From the NCBI RefSeq assembly GCF_014646055.1, contig NZ_BMMS01000020.1, forward strand, positions 294-64,293: a stretch of DNA of 64,000 nt, given 5' to 3'. Of this stretch, positions 45,683 through 55,699 are shown in pieces; within the stretch, counting starts at the first letter, position 1, and every line of letters starts with the position of its first letter. The DNA is from Wenjunlia tyrosinilytica. GTDB lineage: Bacteria > Actinomycetota > Actinomycetes > Streptomycetales > Streptomycetaceae. The position numbers and the translations under genes were made by a program. The notes below the pieces were generated by a model, which was not told the DNA's origin, did no database searches, and worked only from the letters and a program-made list of their open reading frames with translations.

Positions 45683-47002
45683 ATGCAGGATCACATCACG
45701 CCCCGCCGGGTGGTGATCCTCGGCGGGGGGTTCGCCGGGCTGTCCGCCGCCCGCGCCCTGCGGAAGTCACCGGTCGCGGTGACCGTGGTCGACCGCCGCG
45801 CCCACCACCTCTTCCAGCCACTGCTGTATCAGTGCGCCTCCGGGATCCTGTCCGAGGGGCAGATCGCACAACCGCTCCGCGGGGTCCTGCGGCGCCACCA
45901 CAACGTGAGCTGCGTGCTCGCCGAAGCGACCGACGTGGATGCCCGCGCCCGGCTGGTCCACGCCCAGCGACCCGAGGGTGGGGTGGTTCAGCTGCCCTAC
46001 GACGATCTGATCGTCGCGGTGGGCATGCGCCAGTCCTACTTCGGGCACGACGAGTTCGCCGCGCACGCCCCCGGAATGAAGACCCTGGACGACGCGCTGG
46101 ACATCCGCCGACGGATCTACCGGGCGTTCGAGATGGCCGAAACGGCCGCGGACGACCGGGAACGGCAGCAGTGGCTCACCTTCGCGCTCGTCGGCGGCGG
46201 CCCGACGGGGGTCGAACTCGCGGGACAGATCCGGGAGATCGCCGGCCACACGCTCGACCGGGAGTTCCAGAAGATCGACTCCGCCAAGGCCAGGGTGCTG
46301 CTCTTCGAGGGCTCCGACGAGGTGCTGGGCGCGTTCGGGCCCCCACTGGCCCACCGTGCGGCCCGGACCCTGCAGGGCCTCGGCGTGGAGCTCCATCTGG
46401 GCACGATGGTCACCGGCATCGACGCGCACGGCCTGACCGTAAAGGACCACGCCGGCGCGACGACCCGGTTCGACGCACGCACCGTGCTGTGGACGGCGGG
46501 CGTCGAGGCGCCGCCGATCGCGGCCGCGCTGGCCCGGGCAACCGGTGCCAAACAGGACCGGGCCGGACGCATCCTCGTCGACCCCGACCTCACCGTCCCC
46601 GGCCATCCGCAGATCCGCGTCACGGGCGACGTGATGAGCCTGAACCGGCTGCCGGGTCTGGCAGAGGTCGCCATGCAGTCGGGTGCGTACGCGGGCCGGA
46701 GTGTGCGACACCGAGTCGAAGGCAGGACGAAGGAGCCGAAGCCCTTCAAGTACCTGGATCTCGGCAGCGCCGCCTACATCTCCCGCGGCCGGGCCGTCGT
46801 CAAGGCCGGCCCGCTGCATCTGTCGGGCTTCACCGGATGGCTCGCGTGGCTCTTCATCCACATCGCCTTCCTCACCGGCTTCCGCAGCAGGCTGGGAGCG
46901 GTGCTCAGCTGGTCCGTAGCCTTCGCCACCGGCTCGCGACGCGAGCGCGCCTTCACCATGCCCGGCACCGACGCGTCGACGGCGCCCCCACCGCCTCCCT
47001 GA
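45683..47002 (+). CDS. ndh: type II NADH dehydrogenase (NDH-2)
   Basis: A 439-residue FAD-dependent NADH:quinone oxidoreductase. The FAD motif is VVILGGGFAGLSAARAL and the NADH motif FALVGGGPTGVELAGQIRE. RVTGDVMSLNRLPGLAEVAM is the second FAD contact. The C-terminal LAWLFIHIAFLTGFRSRLGA is the membrane-binding helix. It passes electrons to quinone without pumping protons. It is adjacent to the cytochrome bd genes, together a low-energy respiratory chain suited to low oxygen. Confidence 0.92.
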   Translation: MQDHITPRRVVILGGGFAGLSAARALRKSPVAVTVVDRRAHHLFQPLLYQCASGILSEGQIAQPLRGVLRRHHNVSCVLAEATDVDARARLVHAQRPEGGVVQLPYDDLIVAVGMRQSYFGHDEFAAHAPGMKTLDDALDIRRRIYRAFEMAETAADDRERQQWLTFALVGGGPTGVELAGQIREIAGHTLDREFQKIDSAKARVLLFEGSDEVLGAFGPPLAHRAARTLQGLGVELHLGTMVTGIDAHGLTVKDHAGATTRFDARTVLWTAGVEAPPIAAALARATGAKQDRAGRILVDPDLTVPGHPQIRVTGDVMSLNRLPGLAEVAMQSGAYAGRSVRHRVEGRTKEPKPFKYLDLGSAAYISRGRAVVKAGPLHLSGFTGWLAWLFIHIAFLTGFRSRLGAVLSWSVAFATGSRRERAFTMPGTDASTAPPPPP

Positions 47003-47079
47003 CAACGGCCCCCGGCCCCCCTCGCATCCTGTCCCTCCTCAGCCCCGCCACCTCCGCAGGGCAGACCATCGAGGCGCAC

Positions 47080-48549
47080 ATGCTCAGCACCGCTGCCCTT
47101 TTGGCGAACAGCACCCCGGCCCAGCTTCTGCCGGCCCGCGAGCTGATGGCCTTCACCCTGGCCTCGCACATCCTGCTGGTCCCGTTCGGCGTGGCACTGC
47201 CGTTCATCACGCTGCTCATGCACCACCGGGCGCTGCGCCGCGACGACCCCGTCGCCCTCACACTCGCCCGGCGCTGGTCGGCGGTGATGGCCGTCCAGTT
47301 CGCCATCGGCGTCATCACCGGCACCGTGCTGTCCTTCGAGTTCGGTCTGCTGTGGCCCGGCATGATGGGCCGCTGGGGCGACGTCTTCGGCCTCGGGTTC
47401 GGCGTCGAGGCATGGGCGTTCTTCCTGGAGGCCGTCCTGATCGCGATCTATCTCTACGGCTGGCGCCGACTCAGGCCCTGGACGCACTTCTGGCTGGCGG
47501 TGCCGCTGCCGCCGGCGGCCCTGATGGGGGCGTTCGGCATCATCGCGGCCAACTCCTGGATGAACACCCCCCAGGGATTCAGCCTCGACGCCCAGGGCAA
47601 GCCGGTCCACGTCGACGTGCAACAGGCGGTCTTCACACCGATGTTCGGCCCGGAGTACTGGCACTTCGTGGTCGCGATGCTGCTGACCGCCGGGTATGTG
47701 GTCGCCGGTGTGTACGCGGTCGGCTGGCTGCGCGGGCGCCGCGACCGCTACCACCGGCTCGGCTTCACCGTGCCGTTCACGGTCGCCGCGATCCTCACAC
47801 CGGTCCAGTTCATGCTCGGCGACTCCGCCGCCCGCGCCGTCTTCCACAAGCAGCCGATCAAGTTCGCCGCCATGGAGATCGTCTGGAAGACCGACACCCA
47901 TGTGCCCGAGTACATGTTCGGACGCCTGAACAGCGACGGCACGCTCTCCGGCGGACTCAAGATCCCCCAACTGGACTCGATCCTCGCCGGCTTCAAGCCC
48001 AGCACGCGGGTGACCGGGCTGACGTCGGTGCCGGCTGCCGATCGTCCCACCGTCGTCCAGGCCACCATCGCCCACTGGGCGTTCGACATCATGGTCACCG
48101 TCGGCAGCGTGCTGGTCCTGCTGGCGCTCTGGTACGCCTGGTGCTGGTGGCGCCACCGGGACAACCCACGCAGCCGCTGGTTCTACCGCTGCGCCGCGCT
48201 CGCGGGAGCCGCCTGCCTGGTCACCGTCGAATGCGGGTGGATCACCACGGAGGTCGGGCGTCAGCCCTGGATCGTCTACAACCATATGAGGGTCTCGGAG
48301 GCGGTGACCAGCACCCGCGCCGGATCGCTGTGGGCGATGCTCGGCATCGTCATGGTCGTGTACGTGGCCGTTTTCGGCGCGTTCCTCGCGGTCGTGCTGA
48401 AGATGCGTACCCGATGGCGCATCGCCGACGAGGGGTCAGCTGCTGCGCGCGCCGCACCGCCCCCGGAAGCCGACACCCCGTACGGGCCCAGAGGTGAGCC
48501 CGCGGCCGCCGGGGCCGCGCCCGACCACACCCCGGGCGGTACGTCGTAA
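47080..48549 (+). CDS. cydA: cytochrome bd ubiquinol/menaquinol oxidase subunit I
   Basis: A 489-residue CydA with about nine membrane helices. FTLASHILLVPFGVALPF holds the haem b595 His region. GPEYWHFVVAMLLTAGYVVAG holds the haem b558 His. GWITTEVGRQPWIVYNHMR is the conserved GRQPW block. The Q-loop is short, as in most non-proteobacterial forms. It takes electrons from quinol to reduce oxygen. The start at 47080 has GAGG upstream, and the stop overlaps cydB (TAATG). Confidence 0.95.
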   Translation: MLSTAALLANSTPAQLLPARELMAFTLASHILLVPFGVALPFITLLMHHRALRRDDPVALTLARRWSAVMAVQFAIGVITGTVLSFEFGLLWPGMMGRWGDVFGLGFGVEAWAFFLEAVLIAIYLYGWRRLRPWTHFWLAVPLPPAALMGAFGIIAANSWMNTPQGFSLDAQGKPVHVDVQQAVFTPMFGPEYWHFVVAMLLTAGYVVAGVYAVGWLRGRRDRYHRLGFTVPFTVAAILTPVQFMLGDSAARAVFHKQPIKFAAMEIVWKTDTHVPEYMFGRLNSDGTLSGGLKIPQLDSILAGFKPSTRVTGLTSVPAADRPTVVQATIAHWAFDIMVTVGSVLVLLALWYAWCWWRHRDNPRSRWFYRCAALAGAACLVTVECGWITTEVGRQPWIVYNHMRVSEAVTSTRAGSLWAMLGIVMVVYVAVFGAFLAVVLKMRTRWRIADEGSAAARAAPPPEADTPYGPRGEPAAAGAAPDHTPGGTS

Positions 48550-49589
48550 TGGCCGATTTCATCGCATGGGTGCTGGTGATCGCTATCGCCGCGTACGCCT
48601 GCGCCGGAGGCACCGACTACGGCGCCGGACTCTGGGACCTCCTGGCCGGCGGCGCGGAGCGCGGCAAGCGGCCCCGCCGGCTCATCGACCACGCCATGGC
48701 ACCGGTCTGGGAGGCCAACAACGTCTGGCTGATCTTCGTCCTGGTCATCATGTGGACCGGCTTCCCGACGATGTTCCAGGCCGTCTTCTCCGCGATGTGG
48801 CTGCCGCTCGCCCTCGCCGCAGCCGGCCTGGTGCTCCGCGGCGCCGGATTCGCCCTGCGCAAGCCGACCCGCCGCCTGGCCCAACGACGCATCTACGGCG
48901 CGATGTTCGCCGTCTCGTCACTGGTGACGCCGTTCTTCCTCGGGGCGGTGCTCGGCGGCATCGCCTCCGGCCGGGTCAAGGTCGGCACGACCGCCTCCGC
49001 GCACGCCTGGGCCAATGGAACCTCCGTCCTCACGGGTCTGCTGGCCATCGCCGCCACCGCGTTCCTCGGGGCGGTCTTCCTCTTCTCCGACGCCCGACGG
49101 TTCGGCGCGCACGATCTCGTCGACTACTTCCGCCTGCGGGCGCTGATCGCCTTCGGCGCCGTCGTCGTCCTCGCGCTCATCGGCCTGCCCGTCACCCACG
49201 ACGACGCCCGGTACGTCTGGGACGGCCTCACCGGGGGCTGGGGCCTGCTGCTGATCATCCTGGCCGCGGTCTGCGGTCTGGCCACGGTGCTGCTTGTGCT
49301 GCGCCGGTCCTACGGCTGGTCCCGCTACACCTCGGTGGCGAGCGTCGCCCTGGTCGTCGGCGCCTGGGGCTTCGCGCAGCGGCCCTATCTGCTGCCCACC
49401 TCGCTGACGGTGGCCGAGGCGGCCGGCGCCGCTCACACCCTGCGCTGGCTGGTGATCGTCACGGGCATCGCGATCGTGCTGGTCGGCCCGGCGCTGGTGC
49501 TGCTGTACCGGCTCGACACATTGGGTGAGCTGGAGGAGCTCACCGCCGCCGACACCGGTGCCGCCCGAACACCGGGGGACAACCTGTAG
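48549..49589 (+). CDS. cydB: cytochrome bd oxidase subunit II
   Basis: A 346-residue CydB with about eight helices. It has GGTDYGAGLWDLLAGG, the conserved HAMAPVWEANNVWLIFVLVI segment and AMWLPLALAAAGLVLRGAGF. It partners CydA in the membrane. The ABC genes cydCD that usually follow in Streptomyces are absent here, so haem insertion would rely on copies elsewhere. Confidence 0.95.
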   Translation: MADFIAWVLVIAIAAYACAGGTDYGAGLWDLLAGGAERGKRPRRLIDHAMAPVWEANNVWLIFVLVIMWTGFPTMFQAVFSAMWLPLALAAAGLVLRGAGFALRKPTRRLAQRRIYGAMFAVSSLVTPFFLGAVLGGIASGRVKVGTTASAHAWANGTSVLTGLLAIAATAFLGAVFLFSDARRFGAHDLVDYFRLRALIAFGAVVVLALIGLPVTHDDARYVWDGLTGGWGLLLIILAAVCGLATVLLVLRRSYGWSRYTSVASVALVVGAWGFAQRPYLLPTSLTVAEAAGAAHTLRWLVIVTGIAIVLVGPALVLLYRLDTLGELEELTAADTGAARTPGDNL

Positions 49590-49603
49590 CGGCGCGCCCC
49601 CGT

Positions 49604-49789
49604 CAGCTCAGCCGGGCGGCGATGCGGTCGCCGACCCGCAGGGCGTTGGCGATGGCCGTCAGGGACCGCTTCACCGCGCCGATGCTGGGGAAGAAGCGGA
49701 TACTCCCAGTCGTCCGCGCCCAGACACCAGTCGTTCAGCGCCAGGGTCTTCTGGAATCTGGTGGGGTTCGGTTCCTTCGACACCGCCAT
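49604..49789 (-). pseudogene. GMC oxidoreductase C-terminal remnant
   Basis: One frame reads MAVSKEPNPTRFQKTLALND then WCLGADDWEYP, and a second frame reads SLTAIANALRVGDRIAARLS to a stop. Both are typical of GMC-family oxidoreductase C-terminal segments, here brought together by deletion and frameshift. It is a distinct gene from the intact GMC at 16974. Confidence 0.55.
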
Positions 49790-49868
49790 CAGCGCCAGGT
49801 TGTTGTGCGAACTCGCCCTCGGTCAGCCGTGGCGGTCCTGCCGGACGGGCATGGGTGGCGACCATGGG

Positions 49869-51690
49869 TCAGCGCCCCTGCTCCGCGTCGAGCGCCTTGT
49901 CGAGGGTGGTGGCCGCCATGATGAGCGACAGATGGGTGAACGCCTGAGGGAAGTTGCCCAGTTGCTCCCCGGTCGGACCGACCTCCTCGGCGAAGAGCCC
50001 GACGTGGTTGGCGTAGGTCTGCATCTTCTCGAAGGTGTAGCGGGCCTGGAGCAGCCGCCCGGCCCGGGCCAGCGCGTCGACGTAGAGGAAGGTGCACAGA
50101 CTGAAGGTGCCCTCCGAGCCGCGCAGCCCGTCCGGTGAAGCCGCCGGGTCGTAGCGGTAGACAAGGCTGTCGGAGACGAGCTTGCGGTCCATCGCGTCGA
50201 GCGTGGAGAGCCACGCCGGGTCCTTCGGGGCGATGAAGCCGGCCCTCGGCATGAGCAGCAGGGAAGCGTCCAGGACGTCGCCGCCGTAGTGCTGGATGAA
50301 GGCGCCCTGCTGCTCGCTCCAGCCTCGTTCCATGACCTGATCCAGGACGGCGTCCCTGGCACTGCGCCACTTCTCCACGTCGGCGGGCCTGCGGAAGTGC
50401 TCGGCCAGGCTCAGCCCCTGGTCGAAGGCGACCCAGGACATCACCCGGCTGTAGGTGAAGTCCTGGCGGCCGCCGCGGGTCTCCCAGATGCCCTCGTCCG
50501 GCCGGTCCCAGGCGTCGGCGAGCCAGTCCAGCGTCCCGGCCATCGCCTTCCATCCCCGGTAGGTGGCCTGCTGCCCGATCTCGCGGCCCTGGGACACCGC
50601 GTAGAGGGCCTCGCCGTAGATGTCCAGCTGGAGCTGATCGGCGGCGCCGTTGCCGATGCGGACGGGGTAGGAGCCGCGGTAGCCCTCGAAGTGTTCGAGT
50701 GTCTCCTCCGGCAGGTCCGGGTTGCCGTCGATCCGGTACATCGTCTGGAGCGACTCCTCCTCCTTGCCCTCGCGCTCGTGCAGCCTGTCCACGAGCCAGT
50801 GGACGAAGGCGGTGGCCTCCTCGACGAAGCCGAGGTCCAGCATGGCCCGCACGGAAAGCGCGCCGTCGCGTACCCAGGTGAACCGGTAGTCCCAGTTGCG
50901 CTCCCCGCCGACCTGCTCGGGCAGGCCCATGGTGGCCGCGGCGATGAGGGCGCCGGTGGGGGCGTAGGTGAGGAGCTTGAGGGTGATGACCGAGCGGTGC
51001 ACCAGCTCGGGCCAGCGGCCCCGGTAGCGGGACTGGTGCAGCCAGTCCTGCCAGAAGCGGCCGGTGTCCTCGACCTGGGCGGTGAGCCCGCCGACCGTGA
51101 GAGGTACGGGCGCCTTGCCGCCGGGGGCGCAGACGGTGAACACGGCGCCGCCCGACTCGCCGGCGCTCAGCGTCACTCGGCCGCGTACGTCCTGGCCGTC
51201 CCGCTCCAGCGGGAACGAGGTCTGCAGGTGCGCGTCCATCCCCGGGGACCGGAGCAGGCCGGTGTTCTCACCGAGCTCCAGCCGGTGCTCGGCCCGGCCG
51301 TAGTCGAAACGCGGCCGACACTCGAGCGTGAAGTCGACGGTCCCCCGCACGGCACGCACGACGCGTACCAGGGTGTGACGGTCGGTGGCGGTGCGGGGCC
51401 GGTCCGGGGGCATGAAGTCGACCACTTCGCCCACGCCGTCCGGTGACAGGAATCGGGTCACCAGAATGGCGGTGTCGGGGTAGTAGAGCTGCTTGCAGGT
51501 CGCCTCGGGGTGCTCGGGGGCCATCCCGCATGTACCCGCCGCCGTCGTGGTCGAGCAGGGCGGCGAAGATGCTGGGCGAGTCGAACCGGGGAGCGGCGAA
51601 CCAGTCGACGACACCCTGCGACGAGACGAGCGCGGCGGTCTGCAGGTCGCCCACCAGGCCGTGCTCGGCGATGGGAGGGTAGCGGTCCAT
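49869..51690 (-). pseudogene. GH15 glucoamylase/trehalase-like gene, one-base frameshift near the start
   Basis: Most of a roughly 605-residue GH15 family protein is intact: LTVGGLTAQVEDTGRFWQ, RNWDYRFTWVRDGALSVRAM, GEALYAVSQGREIG, SRVMSWVAFDQGLSLAEHF and EGTFSLCTFLYVDALARAG with the catalytic-region Glu. The first 55 residues, MDRYPPIAEHGLVGDLQTAA to FAALLDHDGGGYMR, are in a different frame. At about 51520 one extra G in TACATGCGGGATGGCC shifts the frame; removing it gives YMRMAPEHPEATC. The start at 51690 has GGAG upstream. Intact, it would hydrolyse alpha-glucosides or trehalose. Recent inactivation, or a base-calling error. Confidence 0.8.
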
Positions 51691-51968
51691 GGCTGCTCCG
51701 AAATATCGGAAATGATCTTCTATGTTCCACTATCCGTCACTCGGATGGCCCTCGCCATGCTGGCGCTGTCGACGGCCGCTCTCTCTCCGCTGCCGCCGCC
51801 GCTCCGCGAGCGGCACCTTTGCGGCCCAACGGTGCCCGGTCGCGGGCCCGCCGCGGCCGGGGGCCTTGGCCGGGCGACGGGGCGCCGGAGCCGAGCATCG
51901 CACCCGCCTTGCCGATCCCCTCTCTTCGGGCGTTACCGGCGGGAGTCGGCCGGAGACTGGAGGTTGTG
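51691..51968. other. divergent gap
   Basis: Between the GH15 gene and the DUF389 remnant. No gene recognised. Relatively AT-rich just upstream of 51690 (GAAATATCGGAAATGATC), a plausible promoter position for the GH15 gene. Confidence 0.4.
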
Positions 51969-52430
51969 CATGGAGATGATCCACGTCCGGCTGGTGAGCC
52001 CCCTGATCGCACCCCCGGCGGTCGGTCGGGCTGCTGACCGACGACCGTTATGCCTTCAATCCGATATGTCTTCAATCCGGTCGCTCTTCCCGAACTGGCG
52101 TACTACCCACACGGCAACGCGATCGAGTGCGACATCCTGGCGGGTGCGGCCGACGCCGTGCTGCGCGGTCTGCGCGAGCTGGAAGTCGACCGCCGCGGAT
52201 CCATCGTCATCGAGCCGGTCGAGATGGCCTTCTCCGGCACCGCGGCCGAGGCGGAGCAGCAGCTCGGGGCGCTCGCCCACGCGCCGGTCCGGGAGGAGGT
52301 GGAAGCGGGCATCCGCGAGGGCTGCCATCTGCCGAGCTTCTACGTCCACCTGGTCATCGCCGGCCTCATCGGGGCGGTGGGAATCATCGCCAACTCCCAG
52401 ATCCTGGGCGGATCGGCGGGATGCACGTAC
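51969..52430 (+). pseudogene. DUF389 membrane protein remnant
   Basis: An N-terminal MEMIHVRLVSP, then in other frames VGLLTDDRY and VFNPVALPELAYYPHGNAIE, LRGLRELEVDRRGSIVIEPV and FYVHLVIAGLIGAVGIIANS. These are the cytoplasmic domain and first membrane helix of a DUF389 protein. A 16-bp direct duplication at 52050-52081 causes one frameshift, and others occur before it. The remaining helices are gone. Not functional. Confidence 0.65.
52050..52081. repeat. 16-bp imperfect tandem duplication
   Basis: ATGCCTTCAATCCGAT (52050-52065) is followed directly by ATGTCTTCAATCCGGT (52066-52081). Dropping one copy restores RYVFNPVALPELAYY in frame, so the duplication is a clear inactivating lesion of the DUF389 gene. 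Confidence 0.75.
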
Positions 52431-53036
52431 CAGCCGAACTCGAGGCGGAGTGGGCAGGTCCGCGGACTCGCACGAGGACAGGGGCGCAGCGGTGAGCGCG
52501 GCGGATCGGCCTGCCTGGCAGGGCGGACGGCACCGTGCCGCCGTCGGGTGCTCGGCGGCGGCGCGGCGGTCGCCGCCCTGGTCCTGGCCGGTGCCCCTGG
52601 CGGACCGTGGGGATCGCGGTGACCGCGGCGGTCACCGTGCCCGCTCGCTTCTCGGCCGCCGGATCCTCATGCCGGAAGGGTCCGTGTGCAGACGGGAACT
52701 GTGGCCGGCATGGCATGGACGCGCCACTGCCGAGACCGGGCAGAGAAGCTGTCACGGCTCCTTCTCACAGGTATCAAGGCATTGTGAGTTGCCGCGGTGA
52801 TGCGGTTTGCCCTTCGGTCACGCGTCGGTGGACGGGCGGCGGAACACGTAGCGCTTGATCCCCTGCACCACGACGCGGGACGCGACCGTTCCTCACCGAA
52901 CCACTCGAGCGACACGAGAAGCCGACCCTGTAGATCGGCGTCCGCTCCTCGCCCTGCGCCCGTGCGGCGGACGCAAGGGTGCCGGCGGCGATAGGTCCGG
53001 CCGAGGCCAGGGGCGGTGCTGAAGGCGGCCGGGAGG
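52431..53036. other. 606-base degraded region
   Basis: I see no gene. Open frames exist on both strands, but none has family similarity, a good ribosome site or consistent codon bias. It may contain further decayed ends of the DUF389 gene and of the ABC operon. Confidence 0.4.
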
Positions 53037-54362
53037 TCAGACCTCCAGGCCGGGCAGGTCTGCGGGTGCCGGGCAGATCCTGCGGCCCAGGTGGTCGAAG
53101 ACGTACAGATGCGCCAGGTCCATCAGGAGCGGGACCTGCGCCCCGGTCCGCAGCCGCAGGTCCGGCCACGAGCGCACGACGAAGTCACCTGCGGAGACGG
53201 ACCGTTCCCGGGGCGGCTGCGGCGGGTCGAGTACCGCAACCGGCGCGGCGATCTGCGCGAGCGCGCGGTCCTTGATCCGGGTGAGTATCCCGGGGCCGGT
53301 GTTGGCGCGGCCGCGGCCGGGAGACTGCGGCCGCGGCGACTCCAGGTCGGCGACCACAGCGGGAGTCGAGCCCGTGTCGAGGTGTACCAGCGATTCGTGT
53401 CCCTGGTACTCCATGTGCTGCACGATCCCGGTCAGCGCGATCTCGCCGGGTCGGGCCTGGCTGGGCGGGGCGATGCGCACGGCTTCGGAGCGCAGCCCCA
53501 CGATGATCTGGCGGCCCTGCTGGATGCGGAGCAGCTGGTGGTCCGGGTTGAGCGGCTCGGGCAGCGGCAGCCGCTGCCGACCGAGGTCGATCGACATCCG
53601 GTGGCCCAGTGGTGCGTGCAGGACGGCTTGCAGCAGGTTGATGCGCGGCGTGCCGATGAAGGCCGCGACGAAGACGTTCTCGGGCAGGGCGTAGAGCTCG
53701 CGCGGGGTGCTGACCTGCTGGAGCACTCCACCGCGCATCACGGCGACGCGGTGGCCCAGTGACATGGCCTCGGCCTGGTCATGGGTGACGTAGATGGTGG
53801 TCACCCCCAATTCGGCGGTGAGCTGGGCGATTTCGGCCCGCAGATAGCTGCGCAGCTTGGCGTCGAGATTGGACAGCGGCTCGTCCATGAGGAAGGCGGA
53901 GGGCCGCCGGGAGATCGCCCGGCCCATCGCGACGCGCTGGCGCTCACCGCCGGAGAGCTGGCGGGGATAGCGTTCCAGGAGGTCCTCGATGCCGAGCATC
54001 CGCGCGGTCGTCTCGACACGCGGGTTGCGGTCGGCGTGCGGGTCCTGCACCCGCAGCGGGAAGCCGATGTTCTCGCGGCTGGTCATGTTCGGGTAGAGCG
54101 CGAAGCTCTGGAACACCATCGCCATGTCCCGCTCGTGGGGCGGGATGTCGTTGGCGTACGCGCCGTCCAGCAGCAATTCGCCCTCGGTGATGTCCTCCAG
54201 GCCGGCGATCATCCTCAGAACCGTGGACTTGCCGCAGCCCGAGGGGCCGAGCAGGACGAGAAACTGCCCCGGCTCCACGCTGAGGGAGAGGTTGTCGACG
54301 GCGCGCACAACTGCGCGTCCGTGTCTCTTGCTGACGTTGTGAAGGGAGATGGCGCGTGTCAT
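53037..54362 (-). CDS. MsmK/UgpC-type carbohydrate ABC ATPase
   Basis: A 441-residue ATPase of the MalK/UgpC/MsmK class. Walker A GPSGCGKSTVLRM, signature QLSGGERQRVAMGRAI, Walker B AFLMDEPLSNLDAKLR, switch His in YVTHDQAEAM. Then TPRELYALPENVFVAAFIGT leads to a C-terminal TOBE regulatory domain with IIVGLRSEAVRI and VQHMEYQGHESLVHL. It is longer than usual by about 60 residues in the tail. It energises sugar import, but no permease genes are nearby and the binding protein upstream is broken, so it may serve other importers, as MsiK does, or be an orphan. Confidence 0.9.
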   Translation of the reverse strand: MTRAISLHNVSKRHGRAVVRAVDNLSLSVEPGQFLVLLGPSGCGKSTVLRMIAGLEDITEGELLLDGAYANDIPPHERDMAMVFQSFALYPNMTSRENIGFPLRVQDPHADRNPRVETTARMLGIEDLLERYPRQLSGGERQRVAMGRAISRRPSAFLMDEPLSNLDAKLRSYLRAEIAQLTAELGVTTIYVTHDQAEAMSLGHRVAVMRGGVLQQVSTPRELYALPENVFVAAFIGTPRINLLQAVLHAPLGHRMSIDLGRQRLPLPEPLNPDHQLLRIQQGRQIIVGLRSEAVRIAPPSQARPGEIALTGIVQHMEYQGHESLVHLDTGSTPAVVADLESPRPQSPGRGRANTGPGILTRIKDRALAQIAAPVAVLDPPQPPRERSVSAGDFVVRSWPDLRLRTGAQVPLLMDLAHLYVFDHLGRRICPAPADLPGLEV

Positions 54363-54859
54363 GGGTCCTGCCCTGAAAGGAGGTTCTTGCGAGGGTCGCT
54401 GACGGTACTGCTGATAGAGGATTCGAGGGCTCGCAGGGCCTTGCGGGCCATCGGCCGGGGAGTCGGGTGCAGCGGCGCACAGCAATGCCGCCCCGCTGGT
54501 ACGGGCCGAAGGACTGAAGGTGCAAAAGGGGGATCCGTGTAGGGCCCCGCAACTCTTTTCACCGGGTTCCTGTCTGGTGGGCATGGGTCCGGGGGCAGAG
54601 CGTGACCGTTGGTGTGGGGGCTGCTTGGGCACGCCAACCGGTTGGGTCCAGGCACAAGGGGAGCGCAGTCGTCGCACTCCCCCAGTGCGGCCCTGTGCTA
54701 CGGAACCCGTCGCGACTTCCGCCCCATGGCAGGGCGCGTCGACCGGGACGGAAGGCACATCGGTCGTCGGGCGCCCGTTGCCCGTCTGTCAGTGTCGCAG
54801 CCCCGGCCGGTATGGACGGCCGGGCAGGGCTTCAACGGCGGCAATCGCACAGGCTCGGG
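54363..54859. other. non-coding gap
   Basis: A 497-base stretch upstream of the ATPase gene. No gene recognised on either strand; presumably the site where permease genes were lost. Confidence 0.35.
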
Positions 54860-55150
54860 ACGATCCATGGGTAGCCAGGAACACCAGGACGTCGTTGACC
54901 GCGCCGACCTCCCGGTCGTCCTTGAAGGCCTGCCAAAAGGTGATGGTCACCGGGGTGGTGTCCGAGGCGTCCGGTCCCGCCGCGGTCCCGCATCGGGGCC
55001 GGACGCGGCCGAAGTGCGCCCGGCGGCAGCGGCCGAGAACAGGCCCGCGGCCGGCGCGACGCGGATCGCCCGGACGGTCCTGGTGTGCCGGGCGCGGCTC
55101 TGGGTCTGTCTGGGACATCTCGTGACGGCCACCTCTCGTAGAGGGATTGC
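54860..55150 (-). pseudogene. extracellular sugar-binding protein remnant
   Basis: One frame gives RTVRAIRVAPAAGLFSAAAA followed by GRTSAA, a decayed signal peptide. The next frame gives PVTITFWQAFKDDREVGAVN followed by DVLVFLATH, the mature N-terminus of a family 1 solute-binding protein (VTITFW is diagnostic). The remaining 350 or so residues are gone. It belongs with the ATPase at 53037 and the GntR remnant as a dismantled sugar uptake operon. Confidence 0.6.
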
Positions 55151-55206
55151 GGAGGGTCGGATGAGTGGGGCGCCGGAGGGGCGTGACCGCCCTGCATACC
55201 CAACAG

Positions 55207-55230
55207 CTGGTAAGACCAAAAACTAACCAG
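55207..55230. promoter_or_regulatory. inverted repeat, probable GntR-type operator
   Basis: CTGGTAAG (55207-55214) and CTAACCAG (55223-55230) form a 7-of-8 inverted repeat with an 8-base spacer in an AT-rich patch between the binding-protein remnant and the GntR remnant. Further ACCAG half-sites follow at about 55240 and 55337. This is the position expected for the regulator binding site of the lost operon. Confidence 0.45.
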
Positions 55231-55369
55231 TTACACGTCCTCTTGACCAGTGTGGCGAGTGTGCTGCATTCTTTCGCCGCACGTCAAGGGGATCTTCAGA
55301 AGAACCAGCAGACGATCAGACGGGAGGTGGTTATATGACCAGTGGGCAGTAGCGGAGAGTCGCAGTAGC

Positions 55370-55600
55370 GGAGAGTCTTCGTCCAAGCGCGAACGCATCA
55401 GGGAGCATCTGCGCGACCTGGTCGAGTCGCTGGAGGTCGGCAGCGCCATCCCGTCGGAGCGGCAGCGCTGCGGGAAACTCGGCGTCCCTCGCACCACGCT
55501 CCGGTCCGCGGTCCATGGTCTGGTCGTGACGGCCTTCTGATACGCCGGCACGGCAGAGGCATGTTCGTCGCCGCACCGAAGATCGCGAACGCACGTCGTC
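55370..55600 (+). pseudogene. GntR-family regulator remnant
   Basis: Reads IREHLRDLVESLEVGSAIPS then ERQRCGKLGVPRTTLRSAV, the winged helix of a GntR regulator (PSER is diagnostic). A frameshift near 55525 moves the continuation LLIRRHGRGMFVAAPK to the next frame. The effector domain is missing and no start codon is evident. Divergent from the binding-protein remnant. Confidence 0.65.
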
Positions 55601-55699
55601 GTCCGCTTCAGCCGGACTTGGCCCCACGCGGGTGGGCGGCATCTGGGACAGCCGTACCCTGCACTTCACCCGGATCAGCGCCGAACGCCAGGGTCGGTC

